From contig CAMCWC010000016.1 of NCBI GenBank assembly GCA_945882415.1, positions 1 to 61,375 of the forward strand: 61,375 bases of DNA, in the 5' to 3' direction. Origin of the DNA: Chthonomonas calidirosea (lineage in GTDB: Bacteria > Armatimonadota > Fimbriimonadia > Fimbriimonadales > Fimbriimonadaceae). The translations under genes and the position numbers were made by a program. The notes under the pieces were generated by a model. That model had not been told where the DNA came from, did no database searches, and saw nothing but the letters and a program-made list of their open reading frames with translations. Numbering within the stretch: position 1 is the stretch's first letter; each line of letters begins with the position of its first letter. Shown here piece after piece: positions 16,845-25,715 of this stretch.

Positions 16845-17837
16845 ATGGGACTTGGAATCGTAATTTCAGTAATCGCACTCACCTCGATGGGTACGCAAGG
16901 CAGCGAAGTGCTTTACACGCCGGTTCGGGAAATTAAGGACCAGAACATCTCGGTCAAGGGCTGGGGCAGCGGCGTCATTTCCGAAACTGACGAAGTGGCG
17001 TACGAAGGAACTCGATCCATTCGAATCTCCACCCGAAACTTCTTCCAGGGCGGTCAGATCAACTTTGGCAGTCCGGTGGACTTGGCCAAGGCCCAGACGA
17101 ACAAGAACAATCTTTTCCGCCTGATCTATCGACCGGTTGATTCTGGTGCGATGGGCACCGGAGCAGGCGGCGCGAATCGCCCTGGTTCGGGAACTGGCGG
17201 AAGTCGACCCGGCGGCGGCGTTCCGGGTGGAGGCTTCCCAGGTGGCGGTGTTCCTGGAGGCGGTCAGTTCGGCGGCGGCGGCGCTCCTGGTGGTTTTGGC
17301 GGCGCAGCGGCCGGAGCTCCACCGAGCTTCAAGATGATCCGCGTGATCATCACCACGACCGACGGCAAGAAATCGGAAGCCTACATTCCAACCAACACGT
17401 CGTCTTCAGCCGGCGAGCGCGGTTGGCGAACGGTTTCGGTTCCACTTCAAGCAATCTCCGGCTTCGATCGCACGAACAAGGTGATCAACCAGATTGGCCT
17501 CTCGGCCGACACGACCACCACGTTTTACGTGGGTGACCTCCGGGTTGTGAGCGACTCCACTCCGATTCGAGCAGAAATCACGCCGAAGTCGTTCAACCGA
17601 GAGCTAGGCGCAGAGATGATCTTTGGCGCTCGTGGCGAAGGCGGATCGAGCATTCTGAAGTACACGTGGGACTTTGACGACACCGATGGATCCGACGAGA
17701 ACGTTGACTCCGAAGGGCAGTACGTCAAGCGCAAGTTCCGAAAGGCGGGTTCGTACACGATCACCCTTACGGTGAGCGACTACTTCGGCCTGAAAGAGAA
17801 GTACAAAACGTCCATCAAGGGCGTTATCAACGGCTAA
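16845..17837 (+). CDS. Secreted protein with interrupted jelly-roll and PKD domains
   Basis: A 330-residue protein with a weak N-terminal signal peptide. Residues 20 to about 230 look like a carbohydrate-binding-module type beta sandwich (VAYEGTRSIRISTRNFFQGGQINFG ... FKMIRVIITTTDGKKSEAYIP ... TTTFYVGDLRVV), split in the middle (about 100-150) by a Gly/Pro-rich insertion with repeated PGGGxPGGG units. The C-terminal 85 residues form a PKD-like domain (YTWDFDDTDGSDENVDSEG, then AGSYTITLTVSDYFG). It starts three bases after ymdB and ends before a strong terminator, closing the operon. It is probably a cell-surface or extracellular binding protein; the ligand is unknown. Confidence 0.78.
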   Translation: MGLGIVISVIALTSMGTQGSEVLYTPVREIKDQNISVKGWGSGVISETDEVAYEGTRSIRISTRNFFQGGQINFGSPVDLAKAQTNKNNLFRLIYRPVDSGAMGTGAGGANRPGSGTGGSRPGGGVPGGGFPGGGVPGGGQFGGGGAPGGFGGAAAGAPPSFKMIRVIITTTDGKKSEAYIPTNTSSSAGERGWRTVSVPLQAISGFDRTNKVINQIGLSADTTTTFYVGDLRVVSDSTPIRAEITPKSFNRELGAEMIFGARGEGGSSILKYTWDFDDTDGSDENVDSEGQYVKRKFRKAGSYTITLTVSDYFGLKEKYKTSIKGVING

Positions 17838-17850
17838 GTCCGTGAGCTTT

Positions 17851-17882
17851 AGGGTCGCAGGAGTATCTCCTGCGACCCTTTT
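17851..17882 (+). terminator. Intrinsic terminator after the recA operon
   Basis: A 13-bp perfect stem, AGGGTCGCAGGAG (17851-17863) with CTCCTGCGACCCT (17867-17879), a three-base loop and a short T-run. It ends seven bases before the start codon of the LuxR-type gene. Confidence 0.92.
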
Positions 17883-17888
17883 CTATTC

Positions 17889-18344
17889 ATGAAAGTCGGA
17901 ATTGAGATCAAGAACGCCCTTCTTGCCGATCTCGTCGTGCTTCACCTCTCCTCGCACGGACACTCGCCGACCTTCGTAACTTCCGAGCCGAATTTGGATG
18001 TCATCGTGACGGACGGCGCTCCGTCGCATCCGAAAGCAAGACACGTTCGGATTGATGCCAACACCACTTTGGCGGCGCTCGATGCTCAACTCGCCTCTCA
18101 TTCTTCAGCGGTTAGGTCTCCTTCGTCCGCGTACGATTCGGCCATTCCCCTCACCGCCCGGCAGCTCGCCGTCGCTCGATTGGTTGCCGCGGGCCTGAGC
18201 AATCGGAGCATCGCGGAAGCAACGGACCTTCGGGAGCAGAGCGTGAAGAATTTAGTAAGCCAAATCATGGATCGATTGGGCTGCCGAAGCCGCGTTGAGG
18301 TTGCTCTGAAGCTGGCAAAAGAGGGCTCGTCCACGGCGTCCTAG
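17889..18344 (+). CDS. LuxR-type DNA-binding regulator with degenerate N-domain
   Basis: A 151-residue protein. The C-terminal 65 residues are a clear LuxR/GerE helix-turn-helix (LTARQLAVARLVAAGLSNRSIAEATDLREQSVKNLVSQIMDRLG). The N-terminal 75 residues look like a shortened receiver-like fold without the phospho-acceptor acidic cluster, so phosphorylation is unlikely. No histidine kinase is nearby. The start lies right behind the terminator hairpin and has no ribosome binding site, so the true promoter or start is unclear. The codon pattern resembles the neighbours. Confidence 0.82.
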   Translation: MKVGIEIKNALLADLVVLHLSSHGHSPTFVTSEPNLDVIVTDGAPSHPKARHVRIDANTTLAALDAQLASHSSAVRSPSSAYDSAIPLTARQLAVARLVAAGLSNRSIAEATDLREQSVKNLVSQIMDRLGCRSRVEVALKLAKEGSSTAS

Positions 18345-18370
18345 CGTAATCGAGCAAACTAGGAGCACAA

Positions 18371-19174
18371 ATGCGCCAGCGCATCCTGACGGCAATACTA
18401 GCGATCCCTTTGGTATTGCTCCCGGTCATTGCGACCCCGCTGTGGAGCGTTGTTGGCGCCTCGTTTCTGATATTGTTTTTGGCCCACGGAGAGATTCGAA
18501 AGTTCGGCGACAAGGCGGCTTTTCCAATTCCCATTTTCGCTTCGCTGAGCTTGCTCGCGTCTGGTCTTTTCCTCGATCGAATTCCAGACTGGAGCGTTTT
18601 TGTCGCCTTCGTGATTGGGATCATTGGTTCGTTGCTTTGGATCCGACTCCCAAAGGATGCGCCGCATTGGCAACGGTTCTTGCAGGCCGAATGGATCAGT
18701 ACAGGCTGGATCGTAACGACCCTGGTTGCCTTCATCTTTGTCCATCGTCACGGTAACTTGACAATTCCCCTCGACTTCCGAACGCCGATTCTTTTCGGCT
18801 TCATTCCAATCTGGCTCGGCGACACCACGGCGATGATCGTTGGCAAGAAGTTTGGAAAGCATAAGCTTTGGGCAGAAGTCTCGCCAGGCAAAACTTGGGA
18901 AGGAGCGCTTGCAAACCTTTTTGCGAACATTCTCGGTGCCTATGGATTGGCGATGCTGACGGGCATGCCGACCACTATGGGCCTCGCGATCGGCGCGGCA
19001 ACGGGGATTCTCGGACAGATCGGCGACCTCTTCGAAAGTTGGCTCAAGCGAACGGCGGACCTGAAAGACAGCGGCACACTCTTCCCCGGTCACGGCGGCC
19101 TTCTGGACCGATACGACAGCCTTGGCTTCTCGGCCATCGCCATTCTCGCGATCTTCAAACTGTTCGGTAAATGA
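18371..19174 (+). CDS. cdsA: Phosphatidate cytidylyltransferase
   Basis: Makes CDP-diacylglycerol from phosphatidic acid and CTP at the inner membrane, the branch point of phospholipid synthesis. The 267-residue protein has several transmembrane helices and the full family signature near the C-terminus: SWLKRTADLKDSGTLFPG followed by HGGLLDRYDS. A good AGGAG precedes the ATG. It stands just before the parS site and valS. The frequent partner genes uppS and dxr are not here. Confidence 0.95.
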   Translation: MRQRILTAILAIPLVLLPVIATPLWSVVGASFLILFLAHGEIRKFGDKAAFPIPIFASLSLLASGLFLDRIPDWSVFVAFVIGIIGSLLWIRLPKDAPHWQRFLQAEWISTGWIVTTLVAFIFVHRHGNLTIPLDFRTPILFGFIPIWLGDTTAMIVGKKFGKHKLWAEVSPGKTWEGALANLFANILGAYGLAMLTGMPTTMGLAIGAATGILGQIGDLFESWLKRTADLKDSGTLFPGHGGLLDRYDSLGFSAIAILAIFKLFGK

Positions 19175-19183
19175 GCCTCGATT

Positions 19184-19199
19184 TGTTTCACGTGAAACA
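19184..19199. promoter_or_regulatory. parS site (ParB/Spo0J binding)
   Basis: TGTTTCACGTGAAACA is a perfect 16-bp palindrome and matches the widely conserved chromosomal parS consensus (TGTTNCACGTGAAACA). ParB loads here and recruits SMC. Such sites cluster near the replication origin in most bacteria. It lies in the intergenic gap between cdsA and valS; it is the only copy I found in the window. Confidence 0.9.
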
Positions 19200-19248
19200 A
19201 TCGGCGGCGGTACATTAATCGGACCTCTATGACATGGAGGGAGCAATC

Positions 19249-21879
19249 ATGAATGAATTCGCGATGCCTACGCGTTACGACGCGACTCTGACGGAAACGA
19301 AGTGGTACCTAGCATGGGAAGCTGCCGGACTTTTTCAACCCGCAGCTGAATCGGACAAGCCGACTTACACCATCACCATTCCGCCGCCCAATATCACCGG
19401 CAGCCTGCACATGGGCCACGCCCTCTGCTATCCGATCCAGGACATGCTAGGGCGATACCAGCGGTTGTGCGGCAAGAACGTCTTGGTTCTTCCAGGTCAA
19501 GACCATGCCGGAATCGCTACCCAGTCCGTCGTTGACAAACAACTCCGAAAAGAAGGATCCAGCGCCGCGGCCTTGGGTCGAGAGAAGTTCATCGAACGTG
19601 TTTGGGAGTGGAGAAAGGAGAGCGGCGATACGATTCTCAAACAGTTCCGCGCCCTCGGCTGTGGCTTCGATTGGTCGCGGAGCCGGTTTACGCTGGACGA
19701 AGCGTACGCCCAGGCGGTTCTCAAGGTCTTCATCAACTGGTACGACCGCGGCATTATCTTCCGCGGAAAGCGCGTTGTTAACTGGGACCCGACGCTCAAA
19801 ACCAACGTTTCTGACATCGAAACCGAGCGCCAGACGGTGAAGGGCAAGCTCTTCCATCTTCGGTATCTCTTCGAAGACGGATCGGGCGAGATCGTGATCG
19901 CCACCACCAGGCCAGAAACCATCCTTGCCGACGTTGCGGTTGCCGTTCACCCTTCCGACGAGCGCTACAAAGACCATCACGGCAAAAAGCTGATCGTCCC
20001 GCTCGTGAATCGGGCGGTTCCGCTTGTTGCGGATATGTATCCGGACCCGGCTTTTGGTACGGGTGCGGTGAAAATTACTCCCGCGCACGATGCGAACGAC
20101 TACGAGGTAGCGGTTCGGCACAACCTACCGATGCCGGTCATCCTGACCGAATCCGCGCACATCAAGCTGGATGAAATTCAACCGGTCAATGAGTTGATTG
20201 CAACCTACGACGGACTCAACCGCGCCGAATCGCGCAAGAAAATCCTGGAAGATCTTGAAGCTGCCGAGCTTCTGGTCAAAGTTGAGGATCACGAGATCGC
20301 GATCGTCCTCAGCGATCGATCTAAAGACATCATCGAACCGCTGCTCAGCGAGCAATGGTTCGCCGACCAGCCTGCCCTCGCGCAGCCAGTCATTGATGCG
20401 GTCAGGAGCGGAAAGGTTAAGTTCCACCCTGAACGGTACGAACGGATCTTCATCGAATGGCTGGAGAACATCCGACCATGGAATATCAGCCGCCAGCTCT
20501 GGTGGGGCCACCGGGTGCCGGTGTACTACACCGAAGACGGCGAGGCATTCGCCGGGCTCAGTTGGGAAGAAGCGCAAGCAAAGGCCGGGGACAAGAAGAT
20601 CGTCCGGCAAGACGATGACGTGCTAGACACCTGGTTCTCCAGCGGCCTTTGGCCGTTTGCAACGCTTGGTTGGCCAGAAGAGACCGCCGATCTCAAGAAC
20701 CATTATCCGACCGACGTTCTCGTCACCGACCGCAACATCATCAACCTCTGGGTTGCCCGAATGATGATGATGGGGCTCGACCTCGTCGGCGAAGTGCCGT
20801 TCCACGAGGTGATGATCTACGCCACGGTGATGCGAGAAGATGGACGACGAATGTCCAAATCCCTGGGCACCGGCGTCGATCCGATGGAGGTCATCGAGAC
20901 TCTAGGTGCCGACGTGCTCCGATGGACGCTTCAAAGCCAGACCGGCGAGAACCAAGAGATTCGGTACTCCGAACAGAAGAACCAAGACTCTCGAAACTTT
21001 GCCAACAAGATATGGAACGCCACGCGATTCGTTCTCATGAACGTCGAAGCGATGCCGTCCGAACCGACGGAGCTCACTGATGTCGACCGTTGGCTCCTGA
21101 GTCGCCTTGCGAGCACCGAAAAGGCGGTCCGGAAGGCATTTGACGAGTACGACCTGCAAACGGGCTGTCAGGCCCTGTTCCGCTTCTTCTGGAGCGAACT
21201 GTGCGACTGGTACATCGAGGTCTCCAAATCGCGTCTGAACGACCCTACGCAGCGCCTGGTGCCGCAATGGGTGCTGCTCACGTCGATCGAGGCGTTCCTC
21301 ACGATGCTGCATCCTGTCATGCCGCATTTGACGGAAGAACTCTATTCCTTCCTGCCGATCCCGTACAAGGCGCCGTTCCTGATGTCCGCCAGCTGGCCCG
21401 TGTTGCCAGCGCACTTCGAGAATTCGGAGACGGAAGAGCGAATTGAGCGAGCGTTCGAGATCACGCGAAGCCTCCGCGCCCTCCGCGCAAGCGTCGAGGT
21501 TGCGGCCATGGTGAAGATTCCGGAAGCGTTTTACGAAGGTGATCTTCAAGGAAACGAATCCATCGTCATGAGCCAAGCCTGGGTAGAAAAGTTGACCCCT
21601 GGCAAGCCAGAGGGGGTTCAGCTCGTGTCGGTCACGACCGCCGGAGTGGACTTCCATCTACCGGTCGATAGCTTGGTTGACAAGGCGAAGCAGCTTGACC
21701 GGATTGAGAAGGAGATCGCGAAGCTCGAGTTGGAAATGACCAAGATCGCGGGTCGACTGAACAATCCTCAGTTCGTTGAGCGAGCTAAGCCCGAAGTCAT
21801 CGAGCGAGATCGCGCGGCGGTGGACGAGATGACCGATCGTCTCGCGAAGCTTCAAGAACGCAAGCAACTCTTCAATTGA
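19249..21879 (+). CDS. valS: Valyl-tRNA synthetase
   Basis: Charges tRNA-Val. The 876-residue protein has the class I signatures PPPNITGSLHMGHAL (HIGH) and DGRRMSKSLGTG (KMSKS), the editing domain (TTRPETILADVAVAVHP), the anticodon-binding domain and a C-terminal coiled coil (QLDRIEKEIAKLELEMTKIAGRL) typical of ValRS. The ATG at 19249 is chosen because GGAGGGAG precedes it; an ATG 15 bases upstream overlaps that ribosome binding site. No T-box is visible in the short leader, which instead contains parS. Its stop overlaps the convergent ComEC-related gene by eight bases. Confidence 0.97.
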   Translation: MNEFAMPTRYDATLTETKWYLAWEAAGLFQPAAESDKPTYTITIPPPNITGSLHMGHALCYPIQDMLGRYQRLCGKNVLVLPGQDHAGIATQSVVDKQLRKEGSSAAALGREKFIERVWEWRKESGDTILKQFRALGCGFDWSRSRFTLDEAYAQAVLKVFINWYDRGIIFRGKRVVNWDPTLKTNVSDIETERQTVKGKLFHLRYLFEDGSGEIVIATTRPETILADVAVAVHPSDERYKDHHGKKLIVPLVNRAVPLVADMYPDPAFGTGAVKITPAHDANDYEVAVRHNLPMPVILTESAHIKLDEIQPVNELIATYDGLNRAESRKKILEDLEAAELLVKVEDHEIAIVLSDRSKDIIEPLLSEQWFADQPALAQPVIDAVRSGKVKFHPERYERIFIEWLENIRPWNISRQLWWGHRVPVYYTEDGEAFAGLSWEEAQAKAGDKKIVRQDDDVLDTWFSSGLWPFATLGWPEETADLKNHYPTDVLVTDRNIINLWVARMMMMGLDLVGEVPFHEVMIYATVMREDGRRMSKSLGTGVDPMEVIETLGADVLRWTLQSQTGENQEIRYSEQKNQDSRNFANKIWNATRFVLMNVEAMPSEPTELTDVDRWLLSRLASTEKAVRKAFDEYDLQTGCQALFRFFWSELCDWYIEVSKSRLNDPTQRLVPQWVLLTSIEAFLTMLHPVMPHLTEELYSFLPIPYKAPFLMSASWPVLPAHFENSETEERIERAFEITRSLRALRASVEVAAMVKIPEAFYEGDLQGNESIVMSQAWVEKLTPGKPEGVQLVSVTTAGVDFHLPVDSLVDKAKQLDRIEKEIAKLELEMTKIAGRLNNPQFVERAKPEVIERDRAAVDEMTDRLAKLQERKQLFN

Positions 21880-22693
21880 CGCGCTGCCAACGGCCGGAAC
21901 GAATCTCGAAAGTGATCGTTCCGGACTCGTCGGTTCGATGAACCTTTAATCCGGCTGCATTCACCCTCTCCAGAACCTCGGGATGCGGATGTCGAAAACG
22001 GTTGTTGCGTCCACAACTAATAGCGACATCCGTCGCCCCTAAGCCTTGGAGCAAGGCGTCACTCGTAGAGGTTCGGCTGCCATGATGCCCGGCTTTAACC
22101 AAATTCGCCGTCCACTTAAGCTCATCCGTAATCGTCGGCTCCAGCGCAGTGCTCGCATCGCCGGAATTCACAAAGCACGCGTCGGCGACGCAAAACCGCG
22201 TGAGCATGCTGCCGTCATTATCCGGCGTTCCTGGCATCCAAGCCGGCACGTACACCTCAAGGCGCGCCGTGCCCATTTGCAAGGTGCCGCGATCCGAGAC
22301 CCACCGAACGCGATCCTGTAGCTTCCATAACCGAAGCGCTGAAGCGAGTTCTGGATGGGTCCGAAAGGCCGCTGAAATCAGAACTGGGGCGTCGGGAAAT
22401 TCTTCGGCGATCGCTGCCGTGCCGTTGATATGATCCAAATCTGGATGGGTCAGGAAGATACCGTCGAGCGTAGCGACCCGTAAAGACCGGAGCTTGCGCG
22501 CCAATCGATTGTCACTATTCGGCCCGGTATCAATTAGAAGAGTCCGACCGTCGCTCTGGATGAGGGTCGCGTCCCCCTGACCGACGTCCAAAATCATAAT
22601 TCGGCTCGCGGGGCGTCCGGCGTATCCCACCCAAGCTCCACCAAGCGCGGCAACTACCACGCCAACGCTCGTGAAGCTAAACAGCCGGCGCAC
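21872..22693 (-). CDS. ComEC-type metallo-beta-lactamase domain protein
   Basis: A 273-residue protein with one N-terminal membrane helix followed by a metallo-beta-lactamase fold: ILDVGQGDATLIQSDGRT, then FLTHPDLDHINGT (HxDxDH metal site), VNSGDAS, and AGHHGSRTSTS. This is the C-terminal domain found fused to ComEC in many bacteria, thought to degrade or process the non-transported DNA strand. Here it is a separate gene; GTG at 22693 follows GGAGGT and overlaps the end of the ComEC membrane gene by 17 bases, so the two are translationally coupled and probably form one complex. Confidence 0.88.
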   Translation of the reverse strand: MRRLFSFTSVGVVVAALGGAWVGYAGRPASRIMILDVGQGDATLIQSDGRTLLIDTGPNSDNRLARKLRSLRVATLDGIFLTHPDLDHINGTAAIAEEFPDAPVLISAAFRTHPELASALRLWKLQDRVRWVSDRGTLQMGTARLEVYVPAWMPGTPDNDGSMLTRFCVADACFVNSGDASTALEPTITDELKWTANLVKAGHHGSRTSTSDALLQGLGATDVAISCGRNNRFRHPHPEVLERVNAAGLKVHRTDESGTITFEIRSGRWQRVN

Positions 22694-24047
22694 GGTTGAA
22701 CCTCCAAGTCCCAAACAGGGCGATCAAAAAGCAAGCCGCCACATCTGGCGGGACATTTGGGAAGCGCAGCATGGTCCAAGACCAGCCGGACGCCATCTGG
22801 ATCACGACTTGGCAGTAACTCAGTAGGCCCTCGATCAGCCAACCGGTAACGGGCTCCAGAAAGCCGAAGCCGAGCTGTGACAAACCGAACTGCGCCAAAG
22901 CGAGCACGACGCATGCGGACGAGGGTAGCGCAATGAGCAAGTTCGGAACCAGCGAAAGGACCGGGCTCGTCCCGAAATGCAGCGCCAGTAGAGGCAGTGA
23001 AGCGATGGAAGCGATGACGCCCGTCCGAACTTGCGAAGGCAGATTTCCCAAGTAAGCTTCCGACTCGGACGCCGTGTTGCCATAGAGCCCCAGCGCAGAA
23101 ACGGTGATGAACGAAAGCTGAAAACCCGGATCATAAGCCCACAGCGGCCGCCACAAAAGCAGCCCAAGAGCCGTACATGCGACCGTACTCAGGAAGTCAG
23201 ACTCTCGACGCACTAGATAGGCGAACAGCGGCACAATCGCCATCGCCGATGCCCGAATGATCGGGGCGTTGAAGCCGGCAGCGAGTGAATAGATGCCGAG
23301 CGCACCGGCCAATACGAAAATCATGAATGGTCGAGCTACCGGCAAAAGCGAAAGCAACACCGTCAATGCCGCCGCAACGATAGAAACCTGAAAGCCGGAA
23401 GCACTGACGATATGGATCGTGCCGCTATCTCTTAGTTGCTTCCACTGCGTAGGGGTCAGAAGCGTGTCCGTTCCGAGACACATTGCCTGGAGTAACTGTG
23501 CGTTCCCATCCGAAAATCGCGAAGACGACCACTCCAAGAAGCCGGTGCGCAGGTTCAAAGCTGGCTTCATTCCGACGATTCGCGAAGGTTCTACCAAAGC
23601 GTACTGATCCGTCGTCACTCGGCCGGATAAGCGGTTCAGATCGTAGTAAGTTTGGTAATCCGAACTCGGTTGCCGCAGCTCACCGGCGAGACGCAACTTG
23701 TCACCCAGGCCGAGCTCTCGATTCCGCGACAAGAGAACGACATCGTAAAGTCGATCTTCTTTGCGCCAAGTGAAGCGAGTGCCGGCCTCGAGAATCTTTG
23801 GCATGGAGACGATCTCGCCGACCCCGGAAACTCCTCTCTCGAGAGAACTAACCGTCGAAATGTTCGGTGCAATCCAAAAACCAACAATCGCGGCGACAAG
23901 CACAACGACCCGACCCACCTGAGACTTTAGGCAAGCCAAGAGAACCAGAAGGTAGGCAACACGAAACGGTGAGGATGCAGTGGCTAATCCACAAAGAAGA
24001 CCGAGAAGCGCCAGCAAAGCAGGGCGGTACTCAAGCTCCTTCCTCAC
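22677..24047 (-). CDS. comEC: ComEC/Rec2 DNA-uptake channel, membrane part only
   Basis: Inner-membrane channel for single-stranded DNA in natural transformation. The 456-residue protein has an N-terminal membrane pair, an OB-like soluble region (about 85-180) and the competence domain with the signature HIVSASGFQVSIVAAAL followed by many helices. It stops before the usual beta-lactamase domain, which is the next gene. The GTG at 24047 is preferred because GAGGA lies just upstream and it overlaps the end of the DUF721 gene; an upstream TTG is also possible. Together with the prepilin gene and the TfoX-like gene it hints at competence. Confidence 0.9.
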   Translation of the reverse strand: MRKELEYRPALLALLGLLCGLATASSPFRVAYLLVLLACLKSQVGRVVVLVAAIVGFWIAPNISTVSSLERGVSGVGEIVSMPKILEAGTRFTWRKEDRLYDVVLLSRNRELGLGDKLRLAGELRQPSSDYQTYYDLNRLSGRVTTDQYALVEPSRIVGMKPALNLRTGFLEWSSSRFSDGNAQLLQAMCLGTDTLLTPTQWKQLRDSGTIHIVSASGFQVSIVAAALTVLLSLLPVARPFMIFVLAGALGIYSLAAGFNAPIIRASAMAIVPLFAYLVRRESDFLSTVACTALGLLLWRPLWAYDPGFQLSFITVSALGLYGNTASESEAYLGNLPSQVRTGVIASIASLPLLALHFGTSPVLSLVPNLLIALPSSACVVLALAQFGLSQLGFGFLEPVTGWLIEGLLSYCQVVIQMASGWSWTMLRFPNVPPDVAACFLIALFGTWRFNRAPAV

Positions 24048-24438
24048 GCTTCCTCGCTTTGATTTTTTCGAGGGCAAACTCTCGGAAGTTAGTTTCCGCC
24101 GAACTCACATAAGTCGACTCTTCAACAGGAATCAGCTCCGCCGGAACCTCCAGCGAGCGAACCCCGAACCGCACTTTCTCAAACAAGCTTCGATCTCCGG
24201 CTTCTTCCGCCAAACGACGCAGGATCGTGTCCGACTGCATTCGCAATTCCTGCGCCCATACGGAGTTGATCACCGCCACCCAAAGCGTGCCCTGATCATA
24301 GCGATCCGGCTGGCTCTTCTTGGCAAGCTCGGGCCCGACAATCTTGGCCCAGCGACGCATGACGCGAAAAGCCCGCGCCGTTCGCAACACCTCGGGTCGA
24401 GCTACCGCCGACGAAAGCAAATCCGAAACTTGCCTCAA
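24031..24438 (-). CDS. DUF721 / DciA-like protein
   Basis: A 135-residue protein of the DUF721 family (FRVMRRWAKIVGPELAKKSQPDRYDQGTLWVAVINSVWAQELRMQ), whose best-studied members (DciA) load the replicative helicase where DnaC or DnaI is lacking. It starts with TTG overlapping the recF stop (TTGA), exactly the recF-DUF721 linkage seen near the origin in actinobacteria and others. The C-terminal part is unusual and basic. The helicase-loading role is an inference from the family. Confidence 0.85.
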   Translation of the reverse strand: MRQVSDLLSSAVARPEVLRTARAFRVMRRWAKIVGPELAKKSQPDRYDQGTLWVAVINSVWAQELRMQSDTILRRLAEEAGDRSLFEKVRFGVRSLEVPAELIPVEESTYVSSAETNFREFALEKIKARKREEGA

Positions 24439-25715
24439 ACCGAATTCACCTCTCCGGCCGAAACCTCAAACACAGATGCCGAGTTTAGCAAGCGATCACC
24501 CGCAAGGGAAGCTTCCGTGCAAGTCAGGAGCGCTTGCCCCGCTCGGTTCAAAACCACATCGACCAAGAACGCCCTCCGCGATTCATCCAAGTCGGAAAGC
24601 ATGTCGTCCAGAAGCAGAATCGGCGCGAACCCAAGCCGAGACTTTGCGACTTCCAGTGACGCAAGTTTCACGGAAATCACCGCTGTACGCTGTTGCCCCT
24701 GTGACCCAAACGAACGGGCATCGCGATTCTCAATAAAGATGGCAACGTCGTCACGGTGCGGGCCAACCGACGATCCTCCCCTTGAAATATCCGCCGCGCG
24801 GCTTTGCGCTAGGTAGGCGATCATCTGTTCTTCCGTTTCGGCAGGGTCGTTCGCTTCGTATTCCAACCGCAATGCCTCTCCATTGCCCATCTCCGCGTGA
24901 ATTTGGGCGGCAAGCTGATTAATGGCGTCAACGTAGTTTCGGCGCGCAGAACGGAGTTCTACCGCCGGACCCGCCATCATCTGCTCCCAGGGCAAATAAG
25001 CCTCCTCGGCCACAAACCGCTCGCGCGCCGTCCGAAGAAGACTGTTTCGCTGTTCCAGAGCCTTCTTGTACTGGGTCAAGTCGCGAAGGTAGGCCGCAGA
25101 AAGGGAACTCAAATCAAGATCAAGCTGCATGCGCCGATCGCTGGGATCTCCGCGGACAAGCTCGAGGTCAGCGGTTGTAACGGAGACCGTTGGCAACCGA
25201 CCCAGCAGGTCTGCTGCGCGTGGCAAAGAGGCACGGTTCAGAGCCGCTTTCTTCTTCGCCGTTCGGGAAACGTGAATCGAGAGTTGGGTCAACGACTCGG
25301 CCAAGGTCACCGTCACCGAAGCATCACCCTCCCCATCTCGAATCGCTTCCTGTTCCCGCCTCCCTCGCAAAAGACGAGTCGTAGAAACGAGATACAAAGC
25401 CTCGAGCAAGCTCGTCTTTCCCTGAGCGTTTGCGCCAACCAGCACGTTGAATCCAGGATTCAAACGGACTTCCGCCGTTCTCAAGAGCCGAAAGTTCGTG
25501 ACCGAAATGGTCTCGGCAACCGGGGTCAGAGATTGATTTCCACCGGGTGTTTCTAATTGAACGTCTGTATTTACTGAACTTACAGTTATTATTAGAGGCC
25601 CCCAAATCGGTGGAAAACCACGGTCTCTAGGTTCAGCCGCAGGTTCAAACCACTTTGGGGAAGAGGACGGGAAAACTGTCCCAAAGATGAAGCAAACTTG
25701 GGCACCTTTCCCCAA
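24435..25715 (-). CDS. recF: Recombination protein RecF (start uncertain)
   Basis: SMC-like ATPase that helps load RecA at gaps. It has Walker A VGANAQGKTSLLEALY, the signature motif region (RGGSSVGPHRDDVAIF), the SQGQQRTAVISVKLA stretch and Walker B FAPILLLDDMLSDLDESR. The RecF domain begins around residue 70 of the open frame (ISVTNFRLLR). Between there and the TTG at 25715 there is no ATG, GTG or TTG, so either the protein has a non-homologous N-terminal extension or it starts at a rare codon (for example CTG at about 25529, behind GGTGG). The upstream repeats at 25600-25770 argue against a coding extension. Followed by the DUF721 gene with overlapping codons. Confidence 0.9.
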   Translation of the reverse strand: MGKGAQVCFIFGTVFPSSSPKWFEPAAEPRDRGFPPIWGPLIITVSSVNTDVQLETPGGNQSLTPVAETISVTNFRLLRTAEVRLNPGFNVLVGANAQGKTSLLEALYLVSTTRLLRGRREQEAIRDGEGDASVTVTLAESLTQLSIHVSRTAKKKAALNRASLPRAADLLGRLPTVSVTTADLELVRGDPSDRRMQLDLDLSSLSAAYLRDLTQYKKALEQRNSLLRTARERFVAEEAYLPWEQMMAGPAVELRSARRNYVDAINQLAAQIHAEMGNGEALRLEYEANDPAETEEQMIAYLAQSRAADISRGGSSVGPHRDDVAIFIENRDARSFGSQGQQRTAVISVKLASLEVAKSRLGFAPILLLDDMLSDLDESRRAFLVDVVLNRAGQALLTCTEASLAGDRLLNSASVFEVSAGEVNSV

